DNA of 64,000 nucleotides from Micromonospora rhizosphaerae (GTDB lineage Bacteria; Actinomycetota; Actinomycetes; Mycobacteriales; Micromonosporaceae). The notes under the pieces are model-generated. The model was not told where the DNA came from. It saw only the letters and a program-made list of their open reading frames with translations, and did not search any database. The DNA is taken from assembly GCF_900091465.1 (NCBI RefSeq), contig NZ_FMHV01000002.1:4898001-4962000 (forward strand). The letters are read 5' to 3'. Of the stretch, positions 23,384 to 32,223 are shown piece after piece. Every line of letters starts with the position of its first letter. Within the stretch, counting starts at the first letter, position 1. The position numbers and the translations under genes are program-made.

Positions 23384-24646
23384 CTACGCCCCCTGCGGCG
23401 CCTGTCGTTCGGCCGGCTGGCCCGTCCGGGCCGCGCCCGACGCGACCTCGTGGAGCATCTGCTCGATCCGGTCGACCCCGGCACGCAGCGACATCTCCCG
23501 CAGGTAGGCGTCGCGCCCGCGGCGGCCCATGTCGGTGCGGGCGGGCGGTGGGATGGTGGAGGCCAGCCAGAACCGGTCGGCCAGCGCGGCCCAGTCCTCG
23601 GGCGCACAGGACAGTCCCGCCCGGGCCCGCTCGACGAATTCCATCGTGTCGCCGCCGGCCGAGGCGACCACCGGTGCGGCGCAGGAGAGCGCCGCCTGCA
23701 GCTTCCCGGGCACCATGCCGCGCAGCTGCGGCAGGTCCCGCAGCATCACCAACTGGTAGTCGGCCGCGGCGTAGAGGTCCGGCATGTCCAGCGGCGAGCG
23801 TCGTTCGACGAATCGGACGTTGTCCGCCTGGAGTTCGGCGGCGAGCCCCCGCACCCGCCGCTCCTCGGCCCCCGAGCCCACCAGGACCAGGTCCATCCGG
23901 TCGTTCAGCGCAGCCGCCGCCCGGACCGCGGTCTCCAGTCCCTGCCGCACGCCGATCGTTCCGGCGTGCATCATCACGCACCGGCCGTCCCGACGGATCA
24001 GGCTGCGGGAGGCCTGACTCGGGTCGACCGGCTGGAAGATCCGTTCGTCGGTCCAGTTGAGCACGACCCGCACCCGGCCCGGGTCGGCCCCGTCGTCGAC
24101 CACGAGGTCGCGCATGGACGGCGCACTGACCGCGATGCCGTCGGCCTCCTGGTAGATGCGACGCATGGTGTTGCTGATCCGACCCGACCACCGTTGATTG
24201 TCGACGCCCCGCGTCGGATCATCCTCCTCCGACCACACGTCCTGCACGTGGAGCACGGTCGGTACCCGCCCGAGCAGCCGGAGCAGGCCGGCGGTGGCGA
24301 AGGTGGTCGCCGGGAGCTGGAAGACGTACAGGGCGTCGATGTCGCTGAGGTAGCGGCGACCGGTCAGCGCCACGCTGCCGGCGAACGACAGCCAGCTCGC
24401 CATCCGCGCGCGGGTGGACCCGTCGCCGCTGGCGTACCGGGGCACCCGACGGACCGTCAGCCGATCGCTGCGGGTCTGGTGCCGCCAGCGCTGGCGCCAC
24501 CCCGGATAGGCGTGCCCGCCGGGATAGTCCGGGAAGCCGGTCAGCACGCGTACCTCGTGGCCGCGGGCGGCCAGCTCCTCGGCGAGGCTGCCCGGGATGA
24601 ACGCCGGCTCCGGCGGGAAGTGGTACGAGAGAATCCCGATCTTCAT
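23384..24646 (-). CDS. Glycosyltransferase family 4 (WbuB-like)
   Basis: A 420-residue GT-B glycosyltransferase. The N-terminal MKIGILSYHFPPEPAFIP and C-terminal MHAGTIGVRQGLET and LPQLRGMVPGKLQAALSCAAPVVAS are typical of GT4 enzymes of the WbuB type, which transfer sugars in exopolysaccharide or O-antigen synthesis. The ATG at 24646 has GGGGG upstream and begins exactly at the family N-terminus. It follows the Wzz/autokinase gene by about 155 bases on the same strand, consistent with a polysaccharide function. Confidence 0.88.
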   Translation of the reverse strand: MKIGILSYHFPPEPAFIPGSLAEELAARGHEVRVLTGFPDYPGGHAYPGWRQRWRHQTRSDRLTVRRVPRYASGDGSTRARMASWLSFAGSVALTGRRYLSDIDALYVFQLPATTFATAGLLRLLGRVPTVLHVQDVWSEEDDPTRGVDNQRWSGRISNTMRRIYQEADGIAVSAPSMRDLVVDDGADPGRVRVVLNWTDERIFQPVDPSQASRSLIRRDGRCVMMHAGTIGVRQGLETAVRAAAALNDRMDLVLVGSGAEERRVRGLAAELQADNVRFVERRSPLDMPDLYAAADYQLVMLRDLPQLRGMVPGKLQAALSCAAPVVASAGGDTMEFVERARAGLSCAPEDWAALADRFWLASTIPPPARTDMGRRGRDAYLREMSLRAGVDRIEQMLHEVASGAARTGQPAERQAPQGA

Positions 24647-24800
24647 GGTCGTACCCCCGGCGCGGCCTTCAGGCATCCGTACGCGATCGAGGTCGCGGCC
24701 GGGACCGGCGCCGACCCCCGCGGGCCGATCGGCGGTTCGCCCGCCGACTTGCGGCACTGTGCCGCTGCGATCGAGCGGTCCATCAGACCCCTGGTGACAC

Positions 24801-26267
24801 TCATCGGGGCAGCCGACTTAAATCCTGAGTCCCGTGGCCGACGTCGTCCACGCCGGCACCGTCGCCATCGCGGGCCGCGGTGGCGGCCCGGTCGGCCGGC
24901 ACGGCCGAGCCAGTGGCGGGAGCCGGCACCCGGTACGCCTCGTACTGGTACCTGTCCGCCTTGGTCACCTTGGACATGTTCAGCACGCAGCCGAGCAGGC
25001 GGACCGAGACGGAGTGCAGCGACCGCGCCGCCGCGGCCACCTGGGTGCGCGAGGTCCGCCCCTGCCGGGTGACCAGCAGCGCGCCGTCGGCCTGCACGGC
25101 GACCACCACACCGTCGGTGACGGCGAGCAGCGGCGCGGTGTCGATGACCACGATGTCCGCGGACTCCCGCAGGGTGAGCAGCAGGTCCCCCATCGCCTTG
25201 GAACCGAGCAGCTCGCTCGGGTTGGGCGGAGCGGATCCGCTGGGGAGCACCAGCAGGGACCGGTCGCCCCACCGCTGGACGACGTCACCGACCTGGGCGT
25301 CACTGATCAGCACGTCGGTGAGGCCGACGCCTCCGTCGAGACCGAGATAGTCGGCAACCTTCGGCCGCCGCAGGTCGGCGTCGATGAGCAGCACCCGCCA
25401 GCCCGCCTCGGCAAGCGCGATGGCCAGGTTGCACGCCATCGTGGTCTTGCCCTCACCCTGCATGGCGCTGGTGACGGCGATGACCCGGGCCGGCTCGTGC
25501 ACGTCGACGAAGCGCAGGTTGGTCCGCAGCTTGCGCACCGCCTCGGCCCTGGCGGAAAGCGCCGCCTCTCCGACGATCAGCGGCGCCGACTTGGCGTCGG
25601 CCTCGAACGGGATCTCGCCGAGCAGCGGACTCCCGGTGGTGCGTTGCAGGTTGTCGCCGTCGCGCATCCGGACATCGGCCACGCCACGGAGGACGGCCAG
25701 CCCCATGCCGGCCAGTAGCCCGAGAAGCGTGCCGAGGGCCAGGTTCCGCAGGGGCTGGGGGGAAACCGGGGCAGAGCTTACCCGCGGTCCGTTGACCACT
25801 TCGATCTTCATGGGTGCGGAGCCGCCTCCAGAGGAGGTCTCAACCTTCTGCACCAGCTCCGTGAACTTCACGGAGAGTGTCTGGGTGAGTCTGAGTGCCC
25901 GGGTCCGGTCCGTGTCCGTGACTGACGCCTCGAGCAGAACGGTGTCGGGCGGCGTGGACGTACTCACCTTCCGCCGGACCTGCTCGGCGGTGAGGCCGAG
26001 CGGGTTCGCCGTCACCACGGTCTGCGCCAACCGATCGCTGGTGAGCAGGTCGGCGTAGGACTTGACGCGCTGCTGGGATAAGAGGCTGCCCTGGTAGGCG
26101 TCGGTGGCCCCCTGGCTGGGACTGGCGACGAAGAAGGTCACCGAGGCGACGTACCGAGGTGTGGTCCGGACGGTGATGAGCGCGGCTGTTGCGAGTGCGA
26201 CCACGAGGGTGATCAGAACGATCCACCAGCGACGGCGGATGAGACGCAGGTAGGTACGGACGTCCAT
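24801..26267 (-). CDS. Polysaccharide chain-length determinant / tyrosine autokinase
   Basis: A 488-residue Wzz-BY-kinase fusion. An N-terminal Wzz domain has two membrane segments (about residues 14-32 and 172-193). The cytoplasmic kinase has Walker A MQGEGKTT, Walker A' LLIDADLRRP and Walker B VVIDTAP. The C-terminal tail includes a tyrosine cluster DRYQYEAY, the usual autophosphorylation site. It controls export and chain length of capsule or exopolysaccharide. The glycosyltransferase and phosphatase genes follow on the same strand; no flippase or polymerase lies nearby. Confidence 0.92.
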   Translation of the reverse strand: MDVRTYLRLIRRRWWIVLITLVVALATAALITVRTTPRYVASVTFFVASPSQGATDAYQGSLLSQQRVKSYADLLTSDRLAQTVVTANPLGLTAEQVRRKVSTSTPPDTVLLEASVTDTDRTRALRLTQTLSVKFTELVQKVETSSGGGSAPMKIEVVNGPRVSSAPVSPQPLRNLALGTLLGLLAGMGLAVLRGVADVRMRDGDNLQRTTGSPLLGEIPFEADAKSAPLIVGEAALSARAEAVRKLRTNLRFVDVHEPARVIAVTSAMQGEGKTTMACNLAIALAEAGWRVLLIDADLRRPKVADYLGLDGGVGLTDVLISDAQVGDVVQRWGDRSLLVLPSGSAPPNPSELLGSKAMGDLLLTLRESADIVVIDTAPLLAVTDGVVVAVQADGALLVTRQGRTSRTQVAAAARSLHSVSVRLLGCVLNMSKVTKADRYQYEAYRVPAPATGSAVPADRAATAARDGDGAGVDDVGHGTQDLSRLPR

Positions 26268-26583
26268 CAGGCCCCCCGCCTCGTCCGGTCAACTAGCGGC
26301 TTGAACTCCACGGAATCCCCCTACCGTCCGCAAACGCCGTGTCAGCTCTCTTATGCGCTCAATCCGTGTCAGAAACGACCAGCCCAATGTAGGCGATACG
26401 GACTCTTGAACGCCTGCAATCTCCTGAAAACGGACGAACGTCAAGCCAGCACCAGGCCTACCCGGCCGGCAGCCGGAGACGAGGGCTCCACTGCGCCCAG
26501 TCGGATAGGGTCGATGGCGGTGTGCCGGGAAGTCTGGTCGGCGATGGCCCTGCCGATCCCGGACCCCGAGGTGGACCCACCGC
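26268..26583. other. Intergenic region with no supported gene
   Basis: About 315 bases between the divergent autokinase and nhaA genes. The part nearer the autokinase is clearly less GC-rich than its surroundings, as expected for a promoter. I see no convincing -35/-10 pair, RNA or small ORF. Confidence 0.5.
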
Positions 26584-27909
26584 ATGACCGACCGCACCCC
26601 GCGCGCCGACTCCCGCCGCTCCAACCGCCTCTTCTCCCGCCGCTCCTGGCCGGAAGCGCGGTTCCTTGCCGACGTGCTGCGCACCGAGACCGTCGGCGGT
26701 GGCCTGCTGCTGCTCGCCGCGGTGGTCGCCCTGATCTGGGCCAACTCGCCCTGGCGGTCGTCGTACGCCGCTCTCGGTGCCTGGCAGCCGTGGTCCGGCG
26801 GGTCGGCGCTGCACCTGGATCTCAGCCTGGCGGAGTGGGCCGCGGACGGACTGCTGGCCGTCTTCTTCTTCGTGGTCGGCCTGGAACTCAAGCGCGAGTT
26901 CGTCGCCGGCGACCTGCGGGATCCGCGGCGGGCGGCGCTGCCGGTGGCGGCCGCGATCGGCGGCATGCTGCTGCCGGCCCTGTGCTACGTCGCGGTGACC
27001 CTCGCCGCCGGCGGCGCCGGCCTGCGCGGCTGGGCCATTCCCACCGCCACGGACATCGCCTTCGCGCTGGCGGTGTTGGCGGTGGTCAGCTCACACCTGC
27101 CGCAGGGCATGCGCGCGTTCCTGCTCACCCTGGCGGTGGTCGACGACCTCTTCGCGATCATCATCATCGCCGTCTTCTACACCGCCGGCTTCCATCCCCT
27201 GCCGCTGCTCGGCGCGCTGGTGCCGATCGGCCTCTTCGCCCTGCTCGTGCAGAAGCGACGGACCTGGTGGTGGGCGCTCATCCCGCTCGCCGCGCTCGCG
27301 TGGGCGCTGGTGCACGCCTCCGGGGTGCACGCCACGGTCGCCGGGGTGCTGCTCGGCTTCACCGTGCCGGTGCTGCCGTCCCGCGGCAGCGGACCGGGCC
27401 TGGCCGAGCGGCTGGAGCACCGGTGGCGGCCGGTCTCGGCCGGCTTCGCGGTGCCGGTCTTCGCGTTCTTCGCCGCCGGGGTGTCCCTGGTCGGCACCGA
27501 CCTGGCCGACCTGCTCACCGACCCGGTGGTGACCGCGGTGGTGCTCGGTCTCGTGCTCGGCAAGACGGTCGGAGTGTTCGGCTCGACGTTCCTGCTCGCC
27601 CGGTTCACCCGCGCCGAACTCGACGACGAGATCACCTGGGCCGACCTGTTCGGGATGGCGCTGCTGGCCGGCATCGGCTTCACCGTGTCGCTGCTCATCG
27701 GCGAGCTGGCGTTCGGCGCGGGCAGCGAGACCGACGAGAGGGTGAAGGCCGCCGTCCTGCTCGGTTCCCTGATCTCGGCAGCGCTCGCCTCGTCGGTGCT
27801 GACGCGCCGCAACGCGGCCTACCGCCGGATCGCCGAGCGGGAGAGCCGGGACGACGACGGCGACGGCGTGCCGGACGTCTACCAGCAGGATCCCGCGGAC
27901 GGCCGCTGA
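26584..27909 (+). CDS. nhaA: Na+/H+ antiporter NhaA
   Basis: A 441-residue NhaA-family antiporter that exports Na+ in exchange for H+. Twelve membrane segments are evident. Core motifs are [12 protein letters not shown] and [12 protein letters not shown], the latter holding the paired Asp residues of the ion site, and [12 protein letters not shown]. The C-terminal tail is acidic (DDDGDGVPD). The ATG at 26584 fits the family N-terminus. It appears to be a single-gene unit. Confidence 0.95.
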   Translation: MTDRTPRADSRRSNRLFSRRSWPEARFLADVLRTETVGGGLLLLAAVVALIWANSPWRSSYAALGAWQPWSGGSALHLDLSLAEWAADGLLAVFFFVVGLELKREFVAGDLRDPRRAALPVAAAIGGMLLPALCYVAVTLAAGGAGLRGWAIPTATDIAFALAVLAVVSSHLPQGMRAFLLTLAVVDDLFAIIIIAVFYTAGFHPLPLLGALVPIGLFALLVQKRRTWWWALIPLAALAWALVHASGVHATVAGVLLGFTVPVLPSRGSGPGLAERLEHRWRPVSAGFAVPVFAFFAAGVSLVGTDLADLLTDPVVTAVVLGLVLGKTVGVFGSTFLLARFTRAELDDEITWADLFGMALLAGIGFTVSLLIGELAFGAGSETDERVKAAVLLGSLISAALASSVLTRRNAAYRRIAERESRDDDGDGVPDVYQQDPADGR

Positions 27910-27957
27910 GCGGGCCGGCGGCCGTCCGGCGGCGCGCTCCCGGACGGGCCACGCCGG

Positions 27958-28173
27958 TCAGCCCCGATGCTCGGCCGTACGCTCCTCCTCGGCCTCCTCC
28001 GGCTCCTCGGTCTCCTCGTACACCGCCTCCGTGATCGGCTCGGTGAAGTCGTCAGCCGGCACCGCGACCGCCTCAGCCTTGTCCTGCTCGTCCGGGCGCG
28101 CACCCGGCGGCGGCTCGGGGGCGGTGGGCTCACCGGCGAAGCCGTACTCGTTGGGGTCGTCATGCCTGCTCAT
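27958..28173 (-). CDS. Small acidic protein (71 aa)
   Basis: A 71-residue highly acidic protein (MSRHDDPNEYGF..., tail rich in EETEEPEEAEEER). GGAGG lies 8 bases before the ATG. It looks intrinsically disordered and has no recognised domain. It lies 136 bases downstream of the GDT1-family gene on the same strand. Real expression is likely from the ribosome binding site; function unknown. Confidence 0.6.
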   Translation of the reverse strand: MSRHDDPNEYGFAGEPTAPEPPPGARPDEQDKAEAVAVPADDFTEPITEAVYEETEEPEEAEEERTAEHRG

Positions 28174-28309
28174 CCGGTTGTCCTCCGGCTATCTCCAGGG
28201 TCGACTCTCGCCGCCCACGCTAGGCGGTGAGCCTCTCGGCCGCAGCGAGGCGGCGATGTTCGGACCGGGCCAGGCGGCGTCGGTGACCAGCCCGGCCCGG
28301 ACCGCCCGG

Positions 28310-28897
28310 TCAGGGGAGCTGGCTCACCGCCTCGAGGATCAACCAGAGGCCGCAGATGGCGAAGAGCACCGCAGCGCCGTACCGGATGGTCCTCTCCGGC
28401 AGGTGCCGGCCGAGCAGCCGGCCGACCAGGATGGCCAGCGCGTCGGCGGCCACCATGCCGAGGGTGGAGCCCAGCCAGGTGCCGAACCAGCCGTACTTGG
28501 TGGCCAGGGTGATGGTGGCGAGCATCGTCTTGTCGCCCAGCTCGGCCAGGAAGAACGCCACGCCGACAGCGACGATCGCGGACCTGCCGGTCTTCTCCGC
28601 CTTGCGCCGCTCCTCCTCGGTGAGCTTGTCCCCCCGAAGGGTCCAGGCGCCGAAACCGAGGAACGCCAGGCCGGCGATGAGCGAGATCCAACCGGTGGGC
28701 AGGGCCGCGTTGAGGCCGTACCCAATCGCCACCGAGGCCAGGTGCACGATCGCGGTCGCCATGGTGATGCCGATGAGCACCGGCACCGGCTTGAACCGCG
28801 TGGCGAACGTCAGGGCCATGAGCTGGGACTTGTCGCCCAGCTCAGCGACGAAGATGACGCCGAAGCTGATCACCAGCGCGACGAGGAAACCGTCCAT
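28310..28897 (-). CDS. TMEM165/GDT1 family transporter (probable Mn2+ exporter)
   Basis: A 195-residue membrane protein with six segments in two repeats, each carrying the hallmark ELGDK motif (VAELGDKSQLMAL near residue 18, LAELGDKTMLATI near residue 115). This family (GDT1, bacterial MneA) exports Mn2+ or exchanges Ca2+/Mn2+ for H+. The ATG at 28897 has GGAAGG five bases upstream. The upstream leader contains a yybP-ykoY-like element, matching Mn2+ control. Confidence 0.92.
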   Translation of the reverse strand: MDGFLVALVISFGVIFVAELGDKSQLMALTFATRFKPVPVLIGITMATAIVHLASVAIGYGLNAALPTGWISLIAGLAFLGFGAWTLRGDKLTEEERRKAEKTGRSAIVAVGVAFFLAELGDKTMLATITLATKYGWFGTWLGSTLGMVAADALAILVGRLLGRHLPERTIRYGAAVLFAICGLWLILEAVSQLP

Positions 28898-28929
28898 GTG
28901 AACCTTCCCGATCAAGCCGGGAGGAGGTA

Positions 28930-29060
28930 CAGGGGCGCCCTCGACCCGGCTGCGACAGCCTGAGTCGAAGGTCTCGCCCGCCCTGGGACGGGGCCGCGTG
29001 GCCGGATGCGAAACGCATCAGTATGTCGACCACGACATTGGGGGCTACTCCCCTTCGCGC
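28930..29060 (-). promoter_or_regulatory. yybP-ykoY (Mn2+) riboswitch candidate
   Basis: On the minus strand, upstream of the GDT1-family gene, the leader contains GGGGAGTAGCCCC, then GTCGACATACTGATGC, and then GAGACC about 75 bases after the first segment. GGGGAGUAG, the ACAUAC/CUGA-like segment and GAGACC are the conserved parts of the yybP-ykoY manganese aptamer. Boundaries are approximate. High Mn2+ would be expected to switch the exporter on. Confidence 0.75.
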
Positions 29061-29091
29061 CGCCCAGCCTATCCCACGCCCCCGTGGCCGC

Positions 29092-30057
29092 TCAGTCGGC
29101 CCGGGCCAGCGTGACGCCGAACAACCCGTCCGGATCGGTCCAGAAGGCTTGCGGGGCGAACCCGGCGCCGGTCAGCTCGGCCGCGATTCCCTCCGGCCGG
29201 AACTTCGCCGAGACCTCGGTCCGCAGCTCCTCGCCGGCGGCGAAGTCCACATCCAGGTCGAGCACCCGCACCCGCATCGGTCGCTCGGCCCGCAACCGCA
29301 TCTCGATCCACTCGTGCTCCGGGTCCCAGAGCGCCACATGGCGGAACGCGTCCGGGTCGAAGTCCGCACCCAGCTCGCGGTTGATCACCCGCAGCACGTT
29401 GCGGTTGAACTCGGCGGTCACCCCCGCGGCGTCGTCGTACGCCGGCACGATCACCCCCGGGTCCTTGACCAGGTCGGTGCCGACCAGCAGCCGGTCGCCG
29501 GGCTCCAGCGCCGCGCGCATCGCGGTGAGGAACTCCGCCCGCTCGATCGGCAGCAGGTTGCCGATCGTGCCGCCGAGGAGGACCACCAGCCGCCGGCCAC
29601 CGGTGGGCAGCCGGTCGAGGTGCCGGGTGAAGTCGGCGACGACGCCGCGTACCCGCAACCCGGGGTAGTCGGCGGCGATCTGCGCGGTGGACTGCCGCAG
29701 CGCGCTGACCGAGACGTCCAGCGGCACGAAGGTGCCCAGGCCGCCGCGGCGGGTGAACGCGTCCAGCAGCAGCCGGGTCTTCTCCGACGAGCCGGAACCC
29801 AGCTCGATCAGCGTCTTCGCGCCGGTCAGCTCGGCGATCTCGCCGGCGTGCTCGGCCAGCACGGTCCGCTCGGCCCGGGTCGGGTAGTACTCCGGGAGCC
29901 GGGTGATCTCCTCGAAGAGCTCGCTGCCCCGGGCGTCGTAGAACCACTTCGGTGGTAGCCACTTCGGCTCGGCGGTCAGTCCCACCCGTACGTCCTCCCG
30001 CAGGCCGCGGCCGAGCTCCTGCTCCTCCAGGTAGATCTCCAATGGCTCCGCGCTCAT
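29092..30057 (-). CDS. egtD: L-histidine N-alpha-methyltransferase EgtD
   Basis: A 321-residue SAM-dependent enzyme that trimethylates histidine to hercynine in ergothioneine synthesis. Family features include PKWFYDARGSELFEEITRLPEYYPTR, the SAM motif LIELGSGSSEKTR, and the VVLLGGTIGNL segment. The ATG at 30057 has AAGGGA upstream. It follows egtC by 56 bases. No egtE lies adjacent; the next gene downstream is the GDT1-family transporter. Confidence 0.95.
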   Translation of the reverse strand: MSAEPLEIYLEEQELGRGLREDVRVGLTAEPKWLPPKWFYDARGSELFEEITRLPEYYPTRAERTVLAEHAGEIAELTGAKTLIELGSGSSEKTRLLLDAFTRRGGLGTFVPLDVSVSALRQSTAQIAADYPGLRVRGVVADFTRHLDRLPTGGRRLVVLLGGTIGNLLPIERAEFLTAMRAALEPGDRLLVGTDLVKDPGVIVPAYDDAAGVTAEFNRNVLRVINRELGADFDPDAFRHVALWDPEHEWIEMRLRAERPMRVRVLDLDVDFAAGEELRTEVSAKFRPEGIAAELTGAGFAPQAFWTDPDGLFGVTLARAD

Positions 30058-30113
30058 GAGGTGTCCCTTCCGTTGGCGAACGTCCCTGTCCCACCTGCGC
30101 AACAGATCCGGGG

Positions 30114-30860
30114 TCACGCTCCCGCCAGGGCGCGGACCCGCGCCCCGTTCGAGGTCGCCACCACCAGCTGCCCGTCCGGCACCGCCTGCCAGCCGGGTTC
30201 GTCCTCGAGGGGTTCCGAGGCCAGCAGCACGGATTCCCCGGTCGTCCGGACCGACAGCGCGTGCCCGGCAACCGTCGCCACCACCATGCGGCCGTCGGTG
30301 AGCAACAGGTTCAGCCGCGAGCCCGGGGCGGCCGCCTCGACCGCCGCGACGGTGTCGGCCATCGCCTGGACCGGGTCCTCCCTCGCCCGCAGCCGGTGCC
30401 GGAGCAGTGCCCAGAGCAGCGCGGCGTCGGTCGGCGCGTCCAGGGTGAGCAGATCGCGCACGGGCAGGTCGGCGGCGAGCGGGACCAGCGAGTCGGGCCA
30501 GCCCCGGACCACCCCGTTGTGGCTGAACAGCCAGCGACCCTCGGCGAACGGCGCGGCGGCCGTCTCCTGCACCGGCATGCCGACGGTGGCGGAGCGGACG
30601 GCGGCCAGCACCGCGCCGGCGACCGTGACGGCGGCCAGCTCCGGCAGAGTGGCGTCGCTCCAGAGCGGCCCGGCGCGCCGGTAGCGGACCGGGTCGCCGT
30701 CGCCCGGGTACCAGCCGACCCCGAAGCCGTCCGCGTTGATCGTGCCCCCGCCGCGCATGTCGCGCGGGGCCCAGGACTGCCGCAGCAGCGAGTACGGCGG
30801 GTCGTACAGCAGGCTCCGCAGGCTCACGGGCGGCCCCAGGTACGCCAGGTGCCGACACAT
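30114..30860 (-). CDS. egtC: Gamma-glutamyl-hercynylcysteine S-oxide hydrolase EgtC
   Basis: A 248-residue class-II glutamine amidotransferase-like enzyme. It begins MCRHLAYLGPP, with Cys2 as the catalytic nucleophile, and contains NADGFGVGWY and FSHNGVVRGW. It removes the gamma-glutamyl group in ergothioneine synthesis. The start at 30860 is fixed by the required N-terminal Cys. It lies 28 bases after the egtB stop. Confidence 0.94.
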   Translation of the reverse strand: MCRHLAYLGPPVSLRSLLYDPPYSLLRQSWAPRDMRGGGTINADGFGVGWYPGDGDPVRYRRAGPLWSDATLPELAAVTVAGAVLAAVRSATVGMPVQETAAAPFAEGRWLFSHNGVVRGWPDSLVPLAADLPVRDLLTLDAPTDAALLWALLRHRLRAREDPVQAMADTVAAVEAAAPGSRLNLLLTDGRMVVATVAGHALSVRTTGESVLLASEPLEDEPGWQAVPDGQLVVATSNGARVRALAGA

Positions 30861-30888
30861 CAGGCCGCACCGCCGGACCGGCGGGCGG

Positions 30889-32223
30889 TCATCCGTGCGC
30901 CTCCTCGGGCCGGGCGTCCCGGGCGCATCGGAAGCCGCTGAAGATCTGCCGCCGGATCGGGTAGTCCCAGTTGCGGAACGTGCCCCGGCAGGCCGCCCGG
31001 TCGGTGCCGAACGACCCGCCGCGCAGCACCCGGTAGTCGTCCCCGAAGAAGACCTCGGAGTATTCCCGGTACGGGAAGGCGGTGAAGCCGGGATGGCCGC
31101 GGAAGGTCGTGGAGGTCCACTCCCAGACGTCACCGATGAGCTGGTGCACGCCGAGCGGCGAGGCGCCGGCCGGGTAGGCGCCGACCGCCGCCGGCCACAG
31201 GTGCCGCTGGCCCAGGTTGGCGTGTTCGCCGGTCGGGTCCTCGTCGCCCCACGGGTAGCGGCGGGAGCGGCCGGTGGCCGGGTCCCAGCGGACCGCCTTC
31301 TCCCACTCCGCCTCGGTGGGCAGCCGCTTGCCGGCCCAGGCCGCGTACGCCTGCGCCTCGAACCAGCAGACGTGCACCACCGGCTCGTCGTCGCGGACCG
31401 GGGACCAGCGGCCGAACCGCCGGTACGCCCAGCCGTCCCCGTCGCGGCGCCAGTGCATCGGGGCGGTCAGCCCCGCCTCGGTGCGGTGCCGCCAGCCGGC
31501 TCCGCTCCACCAGCGCGGGTCGTCGTAGCCGCCGTCGGCGATGAACTCGCGGTACTGCCCGTTGGTGACCGGCGCGGCGTCGATGACGTACGCGGGCAGG
31601 TCGACGGTGTGCGCGGGACGCTCGTTGTCCAGCGCCCAGGGGTCGGTGGAGGTGCCCATGGTGAACGGGCCGGCCGGCACCAGCACCTCACCGGTCACCC
31701 GGGCCCGCGGCTCGGGCGGCGGCGGCGCGTTCAGCACCGGCGCGCCGGAGCGCAGCTGGTGGGTGGCGAGCATGGTCTCGTCGTGCTGCTGCTCGTGCTG
31801 CACGATCATCCCGAACGCGAACCCGTCGACGACCAGCTGCCGGTCCGTGAAGCGGATTCCGTCGAGCAGGTCGTACACCTTGTCCCGGACGGTCCGCACG
31901 TAGGCGCGCGCCTCGGTCGGCGGGAGCAACGGCAGCGAGGGGCGGTCCTTGCGGGGCTGCTTGAAGGCGTCGTACAGGTCGTCGATGTCCCGGCGCACCG
32001 GCTCGCGACCGCCGACGTCCCGGACCAGCCAGAGCTCCTCCTGGTTGCCCACGTGCGCCAGATCCCAGACCAGCGGGGACATCAACGGCGAGTGCTGCCG
32101 CATCAGGTCGGCGTCGTCGACCGCTTCGGTCAGCAGCGCGGTACGGGCCCGGGTCCGCTCCAGCTCCACCGCGATGCGGCTGCGCAGCTCCGTCTCGGTG
32201 CCCGGCTGTTCGGTGGTCGTCAC
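30889..32223 (-). CDS. egtB: Hercynine oxygenase EgtB
   Basis: A 444-residue non-haem iron sulphoxide synthase joining hercynine and gamma-glutamyl-cysteine. The N-terminal DinB-like domain carries iron-binding His residues (WDLAHVGNQEELWL and IVQHEQQHDETM). The C-terminal formylglycine-generating-like domain includes PAGPFTMGTS, GKRLPTEAEWEKA and FRNWDYPIRRQIFSGFRCA. The GTG start overlaps the egtA stop (GTGA). Confidence 0.95.
   Translation of the reverse strand: MTTTEQPGTETELRSRIAVELERTRARTALLTEAVDDADLMRQHSPLMSPLVWDLAHVGNQEELWLVRDVGGREPVRRDIDDLYDAFKQPRKDRPSLPLLPPTEARAYVRTVRDKVYDLLDGIRFTDRQLVVDGFAFGMIVQHEQQHDETMLATHQLRSGAPVLNAPPPPEPRARVTGEVLVPAGPFTMGTSTDPWALDNERPAHTVDLPAYVIDAAPVTNGQYREFIADGGYDDPRWWSGAGWRHRTEAGLTAPMHWRRDGDGWAYRRFGRWSPVRDDEPVVHVCWFEAQAYAAWAGKRLPTEAEWEKAVRWDPATGRSRRYPWGDEDPTGEHANLGQRHLWPAAVGAYPAGASPLGVHQLIGDVWEWTSTTFRGHPGFTAFPYREYSEVFFGDDYRVLRGGSFGTDRAACRGTFRNWDYPIRRQIFSGFRCARDARPEEAHG

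Noticed and set aside
22833..24191. 452-codon minus-strand frame over the phosphatase and glycosyltransferase genes
   Set aside because: Translation is low-complexity; the motifs CRGGVGRTGTA and GT4 signatures are in other frames.
26289..26966. 225-codon minus-strand frame covering the autokinase-nhaA gap
   Set aside because: Mostly antisense to nhaA; the part in the gap has no start or ribosome binding site.
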